This document shows, in pieces, positions 12,342 to 23,132 of a stretch of DNA of 64,000 nucleotides. The DNA comes from Massilia kyonggiensis (GTDB lineage: Bacteria; Pseudomonadota; Gammaproteobacteria; Burkholderiales; Burkholderiaceae_D), in NCBI RefSeq assembly GCF_024756235.1, contig NZ_JANUGY010000011.1, positions 91,405 to 155,404 of the forward strand, given 5' to 3'. The notes beneath the pieces were generated by a model. It was not told the origin of the DNA. It searched no databases and was given only the letters and a program-made list of their open reading frames with translations. The number at the start of each line of letters is the position of its first letter. Within the stretch, counting starts at the first letter, position 1. The position numbers were made by a program, and so were the translations under genes.

Positions 12342-13457
12342 ATGAAAAATTTTAGCACAGGCGTTGCCCGGTCGCTCGCGATCCGCGCCGCCGCCGCGGC
12401 CCTTGTCGTCTCCTGCGCCGCCGTTTCCGCCCAGGCCGCCACGAACTGCGCCTTCCGCCCGAATGCCCCGGACCAGCACGTCGTCGTCAAGGGCGATACC
12501 TTGTGGGACATTTCCGGCGCCTTCCTCGAGCACCCATGGTGCTGGCCCCAGGTCTGGGGCATGAACCGCGACGAGATCCGCAATCCGCACTGGATTTATC
12601 CGGGCCAAGTCGTCTATTTCGACCGCGCCCGCGGCCGCCTCACCCTGGACAAGCCGGGCAGCGACACGGATGCCGGCCAGCCGCCGCTCGTGCGTCTTTC
12701 CCCGCAATTGCGCACGGAAAACCTCGACCAGGACAATGCCGTGCCCGCGATCCCGGCCAGCGCGATCGAACCGTTCCTGACCCAGCCGCTCGTCGTCGAG
12801 GCGCACGCGCTGGCGAATGCCGCGCGCATCGTGGCCGCGCAGGAAGACCGCCTGTACCTGGGCGAAGGCGACCGCATCTATGTGCGCGGCGCGCTCGACG
12901 GGGCGACCAGTTTCCAGGTTTTCCGCCCGGGCAAGGAACTGGTCGATCCGGACACCGGCAAGGTCGTTGCCCACGAGGCCGCCTACGTCGGCACCGCACG
13001 CCTCGTGAAGGCGGCGGGGCCGGGCACGGACGTGCACACGTTCACGGTCACCCGGTCCGTGAAGGAAATGGGCGTCGGCGACCGTTTGTTGCCGACGCCG
13101 CCCACGCTGCTCCGCAACTACGTCCCGCACGCGCCCGCGCGGCCCGTGGCGGCGCGCGTGATGGCGCTCACGTCCGAATCGAATTACGCCTCGCAGAACC
13201 AGGTGGTGACTGTCAACCGGGGCACGCTTGACGGACTCGATGTCGGCGCCGTGCTGCAGCTTTATCATCTCGGGCAGACCGTGACCGACCCGGAAAGCAA
13301 AGGTTTCCTCGGGTTCGGCAAGGCGAAATTGAGGCTCCCGGACGAGCAATACGGCGACCTGTTCATCTTCCGGGTTTTCGACCATGTTTCTTACGGACTG
13401 GTCATGCAGGTGACGAAGCCGGTACAGGTCGGCGACGTCGCACGATCACCGGAGTAA
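12342..13457 (+). CDS. Secreted LysM-domain protein
   Basis: 371 residues. Start chosen at ATG 12342, which gives MKNFSTGVARSLAIR and an Ala-rich signal peptide ending near AQA-A. A LysM motif follows directly (HVVVKGDTLWDISGAFLEHPWCWPQVWGMN...NPHWIYPGQVVYF), expected to bind peptidoglycan in the periplasm. The remaining 250 residues have no motif I recognise. The dprA ribosome site overlaps the stop, so the two genes are cotranscribed. This LysM gene upstream of dprA is a familiar arrangement in betaproteobacteria; its function is not known to me. Confidence 0.9.
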   Translation: MKNFSTGVARSLAIRAAAAALVVSCAAVSAQAATNCAFRPNAPDQHVVVKGDTLWDISGAFLEHPWCWPQVWGMNRDEIRNPHWIYPGQVVYFDRARGRLTLDKPGSDTDAGQPPLVRLSPQLRTENLDQDNAVPAIPASAIEPFLTQPLVVEAHALANAARIVAAQEDRLYLGEGDRIYVRGALDGATSFQVFRPGKELVDPDTGKVVAHEAAYVGTARLVKAAGPGTDVHTFTVTRSVKEMGVGDRLLPTPPTLLRNYVPHAPARPVAARVMALTSESNYASQNQVVTVNRGTLDGLDVGAVLQLYHLGQTVTDPESKGFLGFGKAKLRLPDEQYGDLFIFRVFDHVSYGLVMQVTKPVQVGDVARSPE

Positions 13458-13464
13458 ATCCACC

Positions 13465-14634
13465 GTGCAGGACACGGACCTTTCCGCAGCGCCTGCACGA
13501 TCCTCCTCCCTGGCAGCCTGGCTCCGCCTGGAGCGCACCGCCGGTATCGGTCCGCGCACGGCCACCGCGCTGCTGGACGCGTTCGGCAGCCCTGACGCCG
13601 TGTTCGCCGCCGACGTTGCCGCGCTGGCCGCGCACGTGACCCGGGCCCAGGCGCACGCGCTGCTGCAACCGCCGTCCGATGCCACCCGCACACTGCTCGA
13701 TGCCACGCTGGACTGGCTCGCGCTGCCCGGCCACCACGTCGTCGCGCTGGGCGGGCGCGGCTATCCCGAACTGCTGGCCCGGATCCCCGATCCACCTTTG
13801 CTTCTTTATATTAGAGGGCACGCCCATTTGCTGGATGGCCCGTGCCTGGCCATCGTCGGCAGCCGCAATGCCAGTGCGCAGGGCAGGGCGAATGCGCAGG
13901 CGTTCGCGGAAAGCTTGTCCGGCGCCGGCCTGTGCATCGTGTCCGGCCTCGCACTGGGCATCGACGCGGCCGCGCACGAAGGCGCGCTGCGCCGCTGCGG
14001 CGGGACGGTCGCCGTCGTCGGCACGGGGCCGGACATCGCCTATCCCGCCCGCAACCGCGCCCTGTGCGAGCGCATCGCGCAGGAAGGCTGCATCGTCAGC
14101 GAATATCCGGTGGGTACGCCGCCGCTGCCGGGCAATTTTCCGAAACGGAACCGGATCATCAGCGGTCTCGCGGCCGGCGTGCTCGTCGTGGAGGCGGCAG
14201 TGCAGTCCGGCTCGCTGATCACGGCACGCCAGGCGGCCGAGCAGGGGCGCGACGTATTCGCGATTCCCGGCTCGATCCACGCCGCGCTGGCCAAGGGTTG
14301 CCACACGCTGATCCGCGAAGGCGCGAAGCTCGTGGACACGGCGCGGGACGTGCTGGAAGCGCTCGCGCTGTCGCCGCTGCTGGCGCAGCAGGCGGCCCGG
14401 CTACCCCGGGCAGATATTCCCTTAACAGATATTAAGATCGATAACAGTGCTGCCGGCGCCCCGGCGGACGCCGCGCTGCTGGACGCCCTCGGCCACGACC
14501 CCGTCGAACCCGATATATTGCTGGCACGCCTCGGCTGTAGCCCTGGAGAACTGGCCGCGCGCCTGCTCGTGCTGGAGTTGTCAGGGCGTCTCGAACGGCT
14601 GCCGGGAGGCCTCATCCAGAGGATAATGCACTGA
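13465..14634 (+). CDS. dprA: DNA-processing protein DprA
   Basis: 389 residues from a GTG at 13465, with GGAG at 13451-13454 overlapping the stop of the LysM gene. DprA loads RecA on incoming single-stranded DNA during natural transformation. The Rossmann-like core shows AIVGSRNASAQGR, SGLALGIDAAAHEGAL, PARNRAL and FPKRNRIISGL, all typical. An N-terminal helix-hairpin-helix-like region and a C-terminal winged-helix-like segment (PDILLARLGCSPGELAARLLVLELSGRLERLPGG) complete the long form of the family. Confidence 0.96.
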   Translation: MQDTDLSAAPARSSSLAAWLRLERTAGIGPRTATALLDAFGSPDAVFAADVAALAAHVTRAQAHALLQPPSDATRTLLDATLDWLALPGHHVVALGGRGYPELLARIPDPPLLLYIRGHAHLLDGPCLAIVGSRNASAQGRANAQAFAESLSGAGLCIVSGLALGIDAAAHEGALRRCGGTVAVVGTGPDIAYPARNRALCERIAQEGCIVSEYPVGTPPLPGNFPKRNRIISGLAAGVLVVEAAVQSGSLITARQAAEQGRDVFAIPGSIHAALAKGCHTLIREGAKLVDTARDVLEALALSPLLAQQAARLPRADIPLTDIKIDNSAAGAPADAALLDALGHDPVEPDILLARLGCSPGELAARLLVLELSGRLERLPGGLIQRIMH

Positions 14635-14748
14635 AAATAGGGTGGCGAACCCGATAAGGCCGATAAACAACGCTGATGTTTCCGGGCGGCAGTGGCGCAC
14701 GTGACGCACTTGTGCCGCACGGAGCTTAGCTGCTACAGTAGCGTCACC

Positions 14749-15213
14749 ATGTTCGACATCCTAGTCTATCTTTACGAGACGTATTACCGTCCCGATGCCT
14801 GCCCCGAGCCGGCTGCCCTGGCACGCAAGCTGTCTGCCGTCGGTTTCGACGATGTCGAAATTTCCGAAGCGCTGGACTGGCTGAATGGCCTGACAGAAAT
14901 GGCCGGGACCACCAACCCCGCCCTCGAATCGAGCGGCACGCGCTTCTACATCGCCCAGGAAGTCGATACGCTCGGCAGCGCCGCCGTCGGCTTCATCCAG
15001 TTCCTGGAACTGGCCGGCCTGTTGACCGCGTCGCAGCGCGAGATCGTCATCGAACGCGCGTTGGCGCTGGACGAATCGCCCGTCACGCTGGGCAAGCTGA
15101 AGATCATCGTCCTGATGCTCCTGTGGAGCCAGGGCAAGGAGCCGGACGCGCTGATGTTCGACGACCTGTTCGGGTCGGACGAGGAAGATGCGGCGCCGCG
15201 CCTGCTGCATTGA
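14749..15213 (+). CDS. smg: Smg/DUF494 family protein
   Basis: 154 residues starting MFDILVYLYETYY, the conserved N-terminus of the Smg (DUF494) family, whose genes commonly follow dprA (as dprA-smg in E. coli). Function is not established. It is acidic near the C-terminus (DDLFGSDEEDA). A frame opening earlier at 14692 would add 19 non-conserved residues, so ATG 14749 is preferred. The terminator at 15241 follows. Confidence 0.92.
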   Translation: MFDILVYLYETYYRPDACPEPAALARKLSAVGFDDVEISEALDWLNGLTEMAGTTNPALESSGTRFYIAQEVDTLGSAAVGFIQFLELAGLLTASQREIVIERALALDESPVTLGKLKIIVLMLLWSQGKEPDALMFDDLFGSDEEDAAPRLLH

Positions 15214-15240
15214 CGGCGCCACTCTATTAGAATGCACGAA

Positions 15241-15263
15241 ACGGGGCTGCGGCCCCGTTTTTT
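15241..15263 (+). terminator. Rho-independent terminator after smg
   Basis: ACGGGGC (15241-15247) pairs with GCCCCGT (15252-15258) around a 4-base loop, followed by six T. Confidence 0.9.
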
Positions 15264-15460
15264 CTTGCGATAGAGCAAGATCAAGCGTATTTTTCAAGGC
15301 AGCATGGCCGGGTTGCATCAAGGCGCACGCAGGTACCGTCTACTTGCGGATTGCGCGGCAACCCGCTTATCATTGGCCGCTATCCGCTTGTTGTTACCAA
15401 TAAGCTAAGAATAAGTTAATAAGCGGCCGGCTTCATCGAGCCGACCGATCTAGGAACCAT

Positions 15461-18139
15461 ATGACCAAAGCCCTCATCATTGCCGAAAAACCCTCCGTGG
15501 CGAACGACATCGCCAAGGCGCTCGGCGGCTTTACCAAGCACGATGAGTATTTCGAATCCGACGAATACGTCCTGTCGTCCGCCGTCGGCCACCTGCTGGA
15601 AATCGCGGTGCCCGAGGAATACGACGTCAAGCGCGGCAAATGGAGTTTTACGCACCTGCCGATGATTCCGCCGTACTTCGCGCTGAATCCGATCGCGAAG
15701 ACCGAGTCGCGCCTCAAAGTGCTGAACAAGCTGATCAAGCGCAAGGATGTCGACACCCTGATCAACGCATGCGACGCGGGGCGCGAAGGTGAACTGATCT
15801 TCCGCCTGATCGCGCAGAACGCGAAGGCCAAGCAGACCGTCAAGCGCCTGTGGCTGCAGTCGATGACGCCGAACGCCATCCGCGACGGCTTCGCCCACCT
15901 GCGCAGCGACCAGGAAATGCTGCCGCTGGCCGACGCCGCGCGCTGCCGTTCGGAAGCGGACTGGCTGATCGGCATCAACGGCACCCGTGCGATGACCGCG
16001 TTCAACTCGAAGGAAGGCGGTTTCTACCTGACGACCGTGGGCCGGGTACAGACGCCAACCCTGTCGATCGTCGTCGAGCGCGAAGAGAAGATCAAGAAAT
16101 TCGTCCCGCGCGATTACTGGGAAGTGCGCGCGGAATTCCGCGCCGAGGCCGGCATGTACGAAGGCCGCTGGCTCGACACGAAGTTCAAGAAGGACGACGC
16201 CGACCCGGAAAAACGGGCCGAGCGCCTGTGGTCGAAGGTCGACGCGGAAGCGATCGTCGCCGCCTGCACGGGCAAGCAGGGTAACGTCACCGAGGAATCG
16301 AAACCGACGACGTCGATGGCGCCTGCGCTGTTCGACCTGACGTCGCTGCAGCGCGAGGCCAACGGCCGCTTCGGCTTCTCGGCCAAGAACACGCTGGGCC
16401 TGGCCCAGGCGCTGTACGAAAAGCACAAGGTGCTGACCTATCCCCGTACGGATTCGCGCGCGCTGCCGGAAGACTACCTGAACACCGTCAAGTCGACCCT
16501 GGAAGTGTTGAAGGGCAACCCGAACTACCACCAGTTCGCCAAGCAGATCCTGGACAAGGGCTGGGTCAAGCCGAACAAGCGCATCTTCGACAACAGCAAG
16601 ATCTCGGACCACTTCGCGATCATCCCGACCGGCGTCGTGCCGAAGAACCTGTCCGAGCCGGAACAGAAGCTGTACGACCTCGTCACCCGCCGCTTCATGG
16701 CCGTGTTCTTCCCGGCCGCGGAATTCCTCGTCACGACCCGCTACACGGAAGTGGAAGGCCACCAGTTCAAGACCGAAGGCAAGGTCATGACGAATCCCGG
16801 CTGGCTGGCCGTGTACGGCAAGGACACGACGGGCGACGACAAGGATGGCGCCAGCCTCGTGCCGGTGGCGAAGGGCGAGAAGGTGCTCACCGAAAAGGTC
16901 AACGCCAACGGCCTCGTCACCAAGCCGCCCGCACGCTACAACGAAGCGACCTTGCTGTCGGCGATGGAAGGTGCCGGCAAGCTGGTCGATTCGGACGAAC
17001 TGCGCGACGCGATGGCCGGCAAGGGCCTCGGCACGCCGGCCACGCGCGCGGCGATCATCGAAGGCCTGCTGACGGAAAAATACCTGCTGCGCGAAGGGCG
17101 CGAGCTGATCCCGACCGCCAAGGCGTTCCAGCTGATGACCTTGTTGCGCGGCCTGGGCGTGAACGAATTGACGGCACCGGAACTGACGGGCGAGTGGGAA
17201 TACAAGCTGTCGCAAATGGAAAAGGGCCAGATTTCGCGCGAAGAATTCATGCGCGAGATCGCCGAGATGACCGAGATCATCGTCAAGCGCGCCAAGGAAT
17301 ACAACAACGACACGATCCCGGGCGAGTACGCGACCCTGCGCACGCCGTGCCCGAACTGCGGCGGCGTCGTCAAGGAAAACTACCGCCGCTTTGCCTGCAC
17401 CAAGTGCGATTTCTCGATGAGCAAGGTCCCGGGCGGCCGCCAGTTCGAGATCGAGGAAGTCGAGGAACTGCTGGCGAACCGCACCATCGGTCCGCTGCAA
17501 GGCTTCCGCTCGAAGATGGGCCGGCCGTTCGCGGCGATCCTGCGCATCGCGCGCGACGAGGACATCCACAACTACAAGCTGGAATTCGACTTCGGCCAGG
17601 ACCAGGACGAGGGCGAGGACGGCGAGGGCGTCGACTTCACCGGCCAGACCCCGCTCGGCCCGTGCCCGAAATGCACCGGCAACGTCTACGAGATGGGCCT
17701 TGCGTACGTCTGCGAGCATACGGTGGCCAAGCCGAAGACCTGCGATTTCCGCAGCAGCCGCATCATCCTGCAGCAGGAAATCCTGCCGGAGCAGATGGCC
17801 AAGCTGCTGAACGACGGCAAGACCGATTTGCTGCCGGGCTTTGTCTCGCAGCGTACCCGCCGCTCGTTCAAGGCCTTCCTCGTGCGTGGCAAGGATGGCA
17901 AGATCAGCTTCGAGTTCGAGGAGCGCAAGGCCAAGCCGGGCGCGAAAGCGAAGGACGAGGGTGACGGTGCCGACAGCGGCGCGGAGACGGCCGCTCCCGC
18001 CAAGCCGGCTGCGCGCAAAGCCGCGGCCAAACCCGCGGCCAAGGCTGCTGCGACCAAAGCCCCGGCCAAGACGGCCGCGGCCCGCAAGGCACCGGCGAAG
18101 CGTGCGACGGCGTCCAAGAAGGCGGTCGCAGGGGAATAA
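15461..18139 (+). CDS. topB: DNA topoisomerase III (type IA) with zinc-finger and basic tail
   Basis: 892 residues. The TOPRIM domain has the start IIAEKPSVANDIAKALGG and DAGREGELIF (acidic metal site). The catalytic tyrosine is about residue 327 in LTYPRTDSR. The C-terminal part holds a four-cysteine zinc finger (CPNCGGVVKENYRRFACTKC) and a second cysteine cluster (CPKCTGNVYEMGLAYVCE), then ends in a 60-residue Lys/Ala/Pro-rich tail that probably binds DNA electrostatically. It unlinks single-stranded DNA, decatenating replication and recombination intermediates. The tail makes it longer than E. coli TopB (653 residues). Confidence 0.95.
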   Translation: MTKALIIAEKPSVANDIAKALGGFTKHDEYFESDEYVLSSAVGHLLEIAVPEEYDVKRGKWSFTHLPMIPPYFALNPIAKTESRLKVLNKLIKRKDVDTLINACDAGREGELIFRLIAQNAKAKQTVKRLWLQSMTPNAIRDGFAHLRSDQEMLPLADAARCRSEADWLIGINGTRAMTAFNSKEGGFYLTTVGRVQTPTLSIVVEREEKIKKFVPRDYWEVRAEFRAEAGMYEGRWLDTKFKKDDADPEKRAERLWSKVDAEAIVAACTGKQGNVTEESKPTTSMAPALFDLTSLQREANGRFGFSAKNTLGLAQALYEKHKVLTYPRTDSRALPEDYLNTVKSTLEVLKGNPNYHQFAKQILDKGWVKPNKRIFDNSKISDHFAIIPTGVVPKNLSEPEQKLYDLVTRRFMAVFFPAAEFLVTTRYTEVEGHQFKTEGKVMTNPGWLAVYGKDTTGDDKDGASLVPVAKGEKVLTEKVNANGLVTKPPARYNEATLLSAMEGAGKLVDSDELRDAMAGKGLGTPATRAAIIEGLLTEKYLLREGRELIPTAKAFQLMTLLRGLGVNELTAPELTGEWEYKLSQMEKGQISREEFMREIAEMTEIIVKRAKEYNNDTIPGEYATLRTPCPNCGGVVKENYRRFACTKCDFSMSKVPGGRQFEIEEVEELLANRTIGPLQGFRSKMGRPFAAILRIARDEDIHNYKLEFDFGQDQDEGEDGEGVDFTGQTPLGPCPKCTGNVYEMGLAYVCEHTVAKPKTCDFRSSRIILQQEILPEQMAKLLNDGKTDLLPGFVSQRTRRSFKAFLVRGKDGKISFEFEERKAKPGAKAKDEGDGADSGAETAAPAKPAARKAAAKPAAKAAATKAPAKTAAARKAPAKRATASKKAVAGE

Positions 18140-18186
18140 TCACATCACGTCGCCCCCGGACTAGCCGTCCGCCTTAGCGGGGGCAT

Positions 18187-18223
18187 AAAAAAACCGCGAC
18201 CCATCCGGCATCGCGGTTTTTTT
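18187..18223. terminator. Bidirectional terminator after topB
   Basis: Seven A, CCGCGA (18194-18199), a short loop, TCGCGG and seven T form a symmetrical hairpin that can end topB and the facing small gene at 18239. Confidence 0.93.
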
Positions 18224-18238
18224 ATTTCAGCGCCAGCG

Positions 18239-18445
18239 TTACTCGCGCCAGTCTTCCTGCAACGCCCGAATGGCCGCTTCGCCGTTGCGGATGGCCTTCA
18301 CGCGGCGCACGATCTCGTTGCGCCAGGCTTCATCGGCATCCTGGTCGCCGTCATCGCTGTCCACCATCAGCAGGCGCAACAGCTCGTGCCTGTCCTGCGG
18401 GGACAGTTGCTGGATCTGGGCGGCCAGTTCGGCGACGATAGGCAT
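18239..18445 (-). CDS. Small antitoxin-like protein, no partner toxin
   Basis: 68 residues behind a good ribosome site (GGAG, 6 bases before the ATG). The N-terminus (AAQIQQLSPQDRHELLRLLM) and the C-terminal segment AWRNEIVRRVKAIRNGE resemble the putative addiction-module antitoxins that accompany RelE/ParE toxins, whose ends read WRxEIxRRxxxIxxG. No toxin gene adjoins: topB is convergent and the next minus-strand gene is the permease/peptidase. The resemblance is modest, so treat it as a conserved hypothetical protein with an antitoxin-like pattern. Confidence 0.65.
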   Translation of the reverse strand: MPIVAELAAQIQQLSPQDRHELLRLLMVDSDDGDQDADEAWRNEIVRRVKAIRNGEAAIRALQEDWRE

Positions 18446-18490
18446 GGGGGTCTCCTAGCAGGATATTGTGACCAGATCATAACGTGAAGT

Positions 18491-21400
18491 TCAGTGCATG
18501 TCGACAGGCTGCATGTTGTCTGTCGGTTTCCTGTCAATCAGCTTGTTGTCGGGGTCGATACCGGCCCGCGCCGGGCGGCCGGCGACCACCAGGACGACGC
18601 GCTGGTCGGCCTGCGTCACGAGCCGGCGCTCGCGTGCAAGCGGGTTGCCCGCCTCGTCGTCGACGCCGAATTCGATGTAGTCGCGCAGCTGTTGCGGCTT
18701 TTCCTCGCCCTGGTCGCCCGCACGCACCTTGCCGGCCGTCGCGCGGATCTCGACCTCGTACTTGCCGTCCGGGCGGCGGCGCGCCGTCGCGCCATCGACG
18801 TGGTTTTCGTACAGGACGATGGATTCGAACAGGTCGTCGATCAGGTAGGCCTTGTCCGGCGGCGTGATGCCGCGCAGGCGCTCGACCAGGGTGGCCACGG
18901 TCGGATACGGCGGCCCCTTGTACGCGTACTCCTGCAACAGGCCGTGCAGCACGCTGTTCACCGCGTCCTCGCCGACCAGGTCCTGCAGCAGATACATCGC
19001 GAGGCTGCCCTTGTGGTAGTGGATGTAGCTCTGGTTCTCGTTCTGCGCGAGCGGCAGCTCCTTCTTGTTCTCGCGGGCGCGGCCCATCAGGTATTCCTCG
19101 AGGTCGTAGCGCAGGAAGCGCCGCATCTTCGACGAACCCAGGGTGTTCTTCATCGTCATCAGCGCCGTGTATTCGGCCAGGCTTTCCGACAGCACGGTCG
19201 CGCCGCGCATGTCGGCGCCGACGATCTGGTGCGCCCACCACTGGTGGCCCACCTCGTGCGCGCTCACGTAGTACGGGTAGTCGATGTCCTTGCGCGAGTC
19301 CGGATCCACCCTGGCGATGAAGCCGACGCTTTCCGAGAACGGGATCGTGCCCGGCGCCGCCTGCGCGTACGACGCGTAGCGGGGGAATTCCGCGATGCGC
19401 AGCTCGCGGTTCTGGTAGGGGCTGTAGTGCTTCGTGCCGTATTCCAGGGCCGCCTTGGCGCCGCGGATCATGCGGTCGACATTGAATTCGTGGCCAGGAT
19501 GGTAATAGACGTCGATCGTCACGTCCTGCCAGCGGTCGTGGCGCACTTCGTAGCGGGCCGACTGGAACGTATAAAAATTCAGGACGGGCTTGTCGGCCTT
19601 GTAATGGAACCAGCGCCGGCCGCCGCTCATCCACTCCTGCTCCAGCGTGCCCGGCGCGACCACGGTCTGGTCGGGGCTCGTGCTGACGACGGCGTCGAAG
19701 CGGATCCAGTCGGCGTCGCTGGCGACGTAGCTGTTCGCGCGCGCCGCTTCGTTCTCGTGCGCGGCCATGCGTTCGCGCGGCGCGAGGCCGTGGCGCTTGC
19801 GGTCGCGGTCGTCCTCCAGTTCGACCGTGCGCTGGTAGCCCACGTGCGGCAGGACCTCGTTGGAAAAGAAGGTGCCGTTGCCGACGACGGCCGTGTCGCG
19901 GCCCAGGCCCAGCACGCCGCCCGGCGCGTCCAGCAGGTCGAATTCCAGGGCCGTGCGCGCGCCCGGCTGCAGGGGCGATGCCAGCTGGTAGTGATAGAAG
20001 CCGTGCTGCGGATCGGCGCGCATCAGCCGCGCCGCCTGCGCGAAGCGCGGACGGAAGTCGGGGCCGGGCTTCTGGAACAGGATGACGTCGCGGATCGGCG
20101 CCGCCGTGCGGTTTTCCAGTTGGTAGAAGCCGTGCACTTTCAGCGTGCGGGTGGCGGGATGGATGTCGACCTGCAGGCCGACGTCGGTGATGCGCGGCTG
20201 CGGCAGTTTTGCGAAACGCTTGTAGCGCAGCTCGTAGTCGGCGCGCACCTGTTCCTTGTGCCACGCCGTCTGGAAGGTGCCGAGGTGGACGAGGTTGTAC
20301 CACAGCAGGCCGCCGCTGGCCGCGAACACGAGGATGCCGGCCGCGAAGCCACCGAGCACGCCCGGTGTCAGGCGCCGGCGGGCGAGCTGCAGGCGTTCGG
20401 CAAAGCTGTCGCTCAAGCCGCGCGGCCACAGCACGAGCGCGATGGTGAACAGGATGATCGCCGCGCCGCCCCAGTAGATTTGCAGGGTGCGCTGCAGCGG
20501 GAGATAGTGGCCGAAGCCGTTCATCGCGGAATAGGTGATGTCCGGCAGTGCGCCGTACACGAGCATCGGGTGGTCGAGGCCGAAGCCGCCGAGGAACAGC
20601 GTGATGACGTAGTAGGTGACCAGCGCGAAATAGGCGAGGTATTTGTGGTTCAGGATGGCCTGGGCGGCGATCGCCAGCACGGCCAGCAGCACGTAGCGGG
20701 GCAGCAGGACGCCGAACAGCGTCGCCAGGTACAGGCCCGGCTCCAGCGTCAGGTAGCCGTGCGCCAGCTGGATGCCCATCCCGCATACCATCGCGGCCAG
20801 CAGCAGCAGGACCTGCAGGCCGACGAGCGCGATGGTCTTGGCGGCCAGCGGCAGCCAGCTCGGGACGGGCAGCGCATCCATCATCTGCGCCATGCGCGCC
20901 TCGCGCTCGCGCCACACCATCTCGCCCGCATAGAACGTCGTCACGATGAGGACGAACAGCGCGAACACGTCGCGTATGAGTTCCAGCACCATGTACGTGA
21001 CGGGGTAGGTCTTCGTGCCGTAGATCGCGCCCAGGTCGAGCGAGCTGACGATGAGGGTCAGCATGCCGGCCAGGACGATCACGGCGAAGTAGACGTTCTT
21101 GACCGCCTCGCGCAAATTCATCCAGGCCGATCGGGCCAGCAGCACGGCGAGGTTGCGCGCGGCGAAGTCGGGCGCCTCGTGCAGGTCGGCCATGCCGGCC
21201 GGCGATTGCGGCGCGCTCTCCGGTTCGGGCCGCGCCTGGCCGCGCCGCCCGGCCGGCGTGGACACGAAGCTGAACCGCCAGTAGCCGAGCAGCAGGACGA
21301 CGAGCGAGAACAGCGACCAGATGCCGCGGTTGACGAGATACACGCCTTCGAACGGGACCTGCAGCGTGTTGCGCTCCGTGAGGTTCCAGTACTCGGTGAG

Positions 21401-22072
21401 GCGGATCAGCGCCGTCGTGCCGAACGGGTCGATCAGCGCGGCAAGCGTCTTGTAATCGAGGTCGCGCGCGAGCGACGGGGCGACGATGTAACCGATCAGC
21501 ATGACGACGCTTGCCACGTACACGGCCAGCATGCGCCGCGTGAGCGCTGCGAGCACGAAGAAGATGGCGCCGAAGATGAACAGGTTCGGCACCAGCGTGA
21601 GGAAGTAGGGCAGCAGATAGCCCGCCACCGAATACGGCCCGAGGCGGGCGGGATCGATGCCGGGCAGCGCCGTCCCCAGCAGGGTGCCGAACAGGATGGC
21701 CGAGAACACGACGGCCAGCGTCGCCAGCGCGCCGAGGAAGCGTCCGAACACGTACGCGTATTTCGGGATCGGCGCGCTGAAGAAGAAGTGGTGCATCTCG
21801 TATTCGAAGTCCTGCTGCACCGAGCGGCCCATCATCGCGGCGACGACGATGACGCCGAGCGAGCCGAGGAACGCCGCGCTGAGGGCGATCTGGCGCGGCG
21901 CGTTGATCAATACGCGGCCGCCGAACGAGACGAAGGCTTCCTTGAAGACGCCGCCCGCGGCGGCCATCCACAGCAGGGCCAGCGCGAAGAAGGCAAAGAA
22001 ATACACCCAGGTCGACAGCAGCTTCAGGCGCTGCCGGGCCTCGAAGCCGGCGATGGCGAGGAGCGCACCCAT
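18491..22072 (-). CDS. ABC-2 permease fused to M1-family aminopeptidase
   Basis: 1193 residues. The first roughly 590 residues are membrane permease, in two halves of about six helices each (1-270 and 310-590), resembling duplicated ABC-2 transporter domains. The rest is a periplasmic gluzincin domain with the zinc motif HEVGH at 939-943, followed by SESLAEY, where Glu963 or Glu967 would be the third ligand. The usual GAMEN substrate motif is replaced by a GTIPFSES segment. The spacing from HExxH to Glu963 is 19 residues, one more than classical M1 enzymes. Such fusions are known in other bacteria but poorly characterised. The ATPase gene lies 3 bases upstream. Confidence 0.92.
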   Translation of the reverse strand: MGALLAIAGFEARQRLKLLSTWVYFFAFFALALLWMAAAGGVFKEAFVSFGGRVLINAPRQIALSAAFLGSLGVIVVAAMMGRSVQQDFEYEMHHFFFSAPIPKYAYVFGRFLGALATLAVVFSAILFGTLLGTALPGIDPARLGPYSVAGYLLPYFLTLVPNLFIFGAIFFVLAALTRRMLAVYVASVVMLIGYIVAPSLARDLDYKTLAALIDPFGTTALIRLTEYWNLTERNTLQVPFEGVYLVNRGIWSLFSLVVLLLGYWRFSFVSTPAGRRGQARPEPESAPQSPAGMADLHEAPDFAARNLAVLLARSAWMNLREAVKNVYFAVIVLAGMLTLIVSSLDLGAIYGTKTYPVTYMVLELIRDVFALFVLIVTTFYAGEMVWREREARMAQMMDALPVPSWLPLAAKTIALVGLQVLLLLAAMVCGMGIQLAHGYLTLEPGLYLATLFGVLLPRYVLLAVLAIAAQAILNHKYLAYFALVTYYVITLFLGGFGLDHPMLVYGALPDITYSAMNGFGHYLPLQRTLQIYWGGAAIILFTIALVLWPRGLSDSFAERLQLARRRLTPGVLGGFAAGILVFAASGGLLWYNLVHLGTFQTAWHKEQVRADYELRYKRFAKLPQPRITDVGLQVDIHPATRTLKVHGFYQLENRTAAPIRDVILFQKPGPDFRPRFAQAARLMRADPQHGFYHYQLASPLQPGARTALEFDLLDAPGGVLGLGRDTAVVGNGTFFSNEVLPHVGYQRTVELEDDRDRKRHGLAPRERMAAHENEAARANSYVASDADWIRFDAVVSTSPDQTVVAPGTLEQEWMSGGRRWFHYKADKPVLNFYTFQSARYEVRHDRWQDVTIDVYYHPGHEFNVDRMIRGAKAALEYGTKHYSPYQNRELRIAEFPRYASYAQAAPGTIPFSESVGFIARVDPDSRKDIDYPYYVSAHEVGHQWWAHQIVGADMRGATVLSESLAEYTALMTMKNTLGSSKMRRFLRYDLEEYLMGRARENKKELPLAQNENQSYIHYHKGSLAMYLLQDLVGEDAVNSVLHGLLQEYAYKGPPYPTVATLVERLRGITPPDKAYLIDDLFESIVLYENHVDGATARRRPDGKYEVEIRATAGKVRAGDQGEEKPQQLRDYIEFGVDDEAGNPLARERRLVTQADQRVVLVVAGRPARAGIDPDNKLIDRKPTDNMQPVDMH

Positions 22073-22075
22073 GAA

Positions 22076-22969
<894 letters not shown>

Positions 22970-22989
22970 GGAGACTCCATTGCTCGTGA

Positions 22990-23019
22990 CAATGCACGCA
23001 TTTCATGACTGTTGCATTG
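22990..23019. promoter_or_regulatory. Inverted repeat in the divergent promoter region
   Basis: CAATGCA (22990-22996) and TGCATTG (23013-23019) are perfect inverted halves separated by 16 bases, between the divergent ABC operon and the gene at 23133. It could be a regulator site; no protein can be assigned. Confidence 0.35.
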
Positions 23020-23132
23020 TATTAAAAAGGAGCCGACCCGGCAGCAGCGGTGCGACACACGGCATTTTCACAAGTCCAGAGTGCAGAAAAGCGGGAGCAG
23101 GATGCAGGCCAGCATACAACGTGGAATGACTT

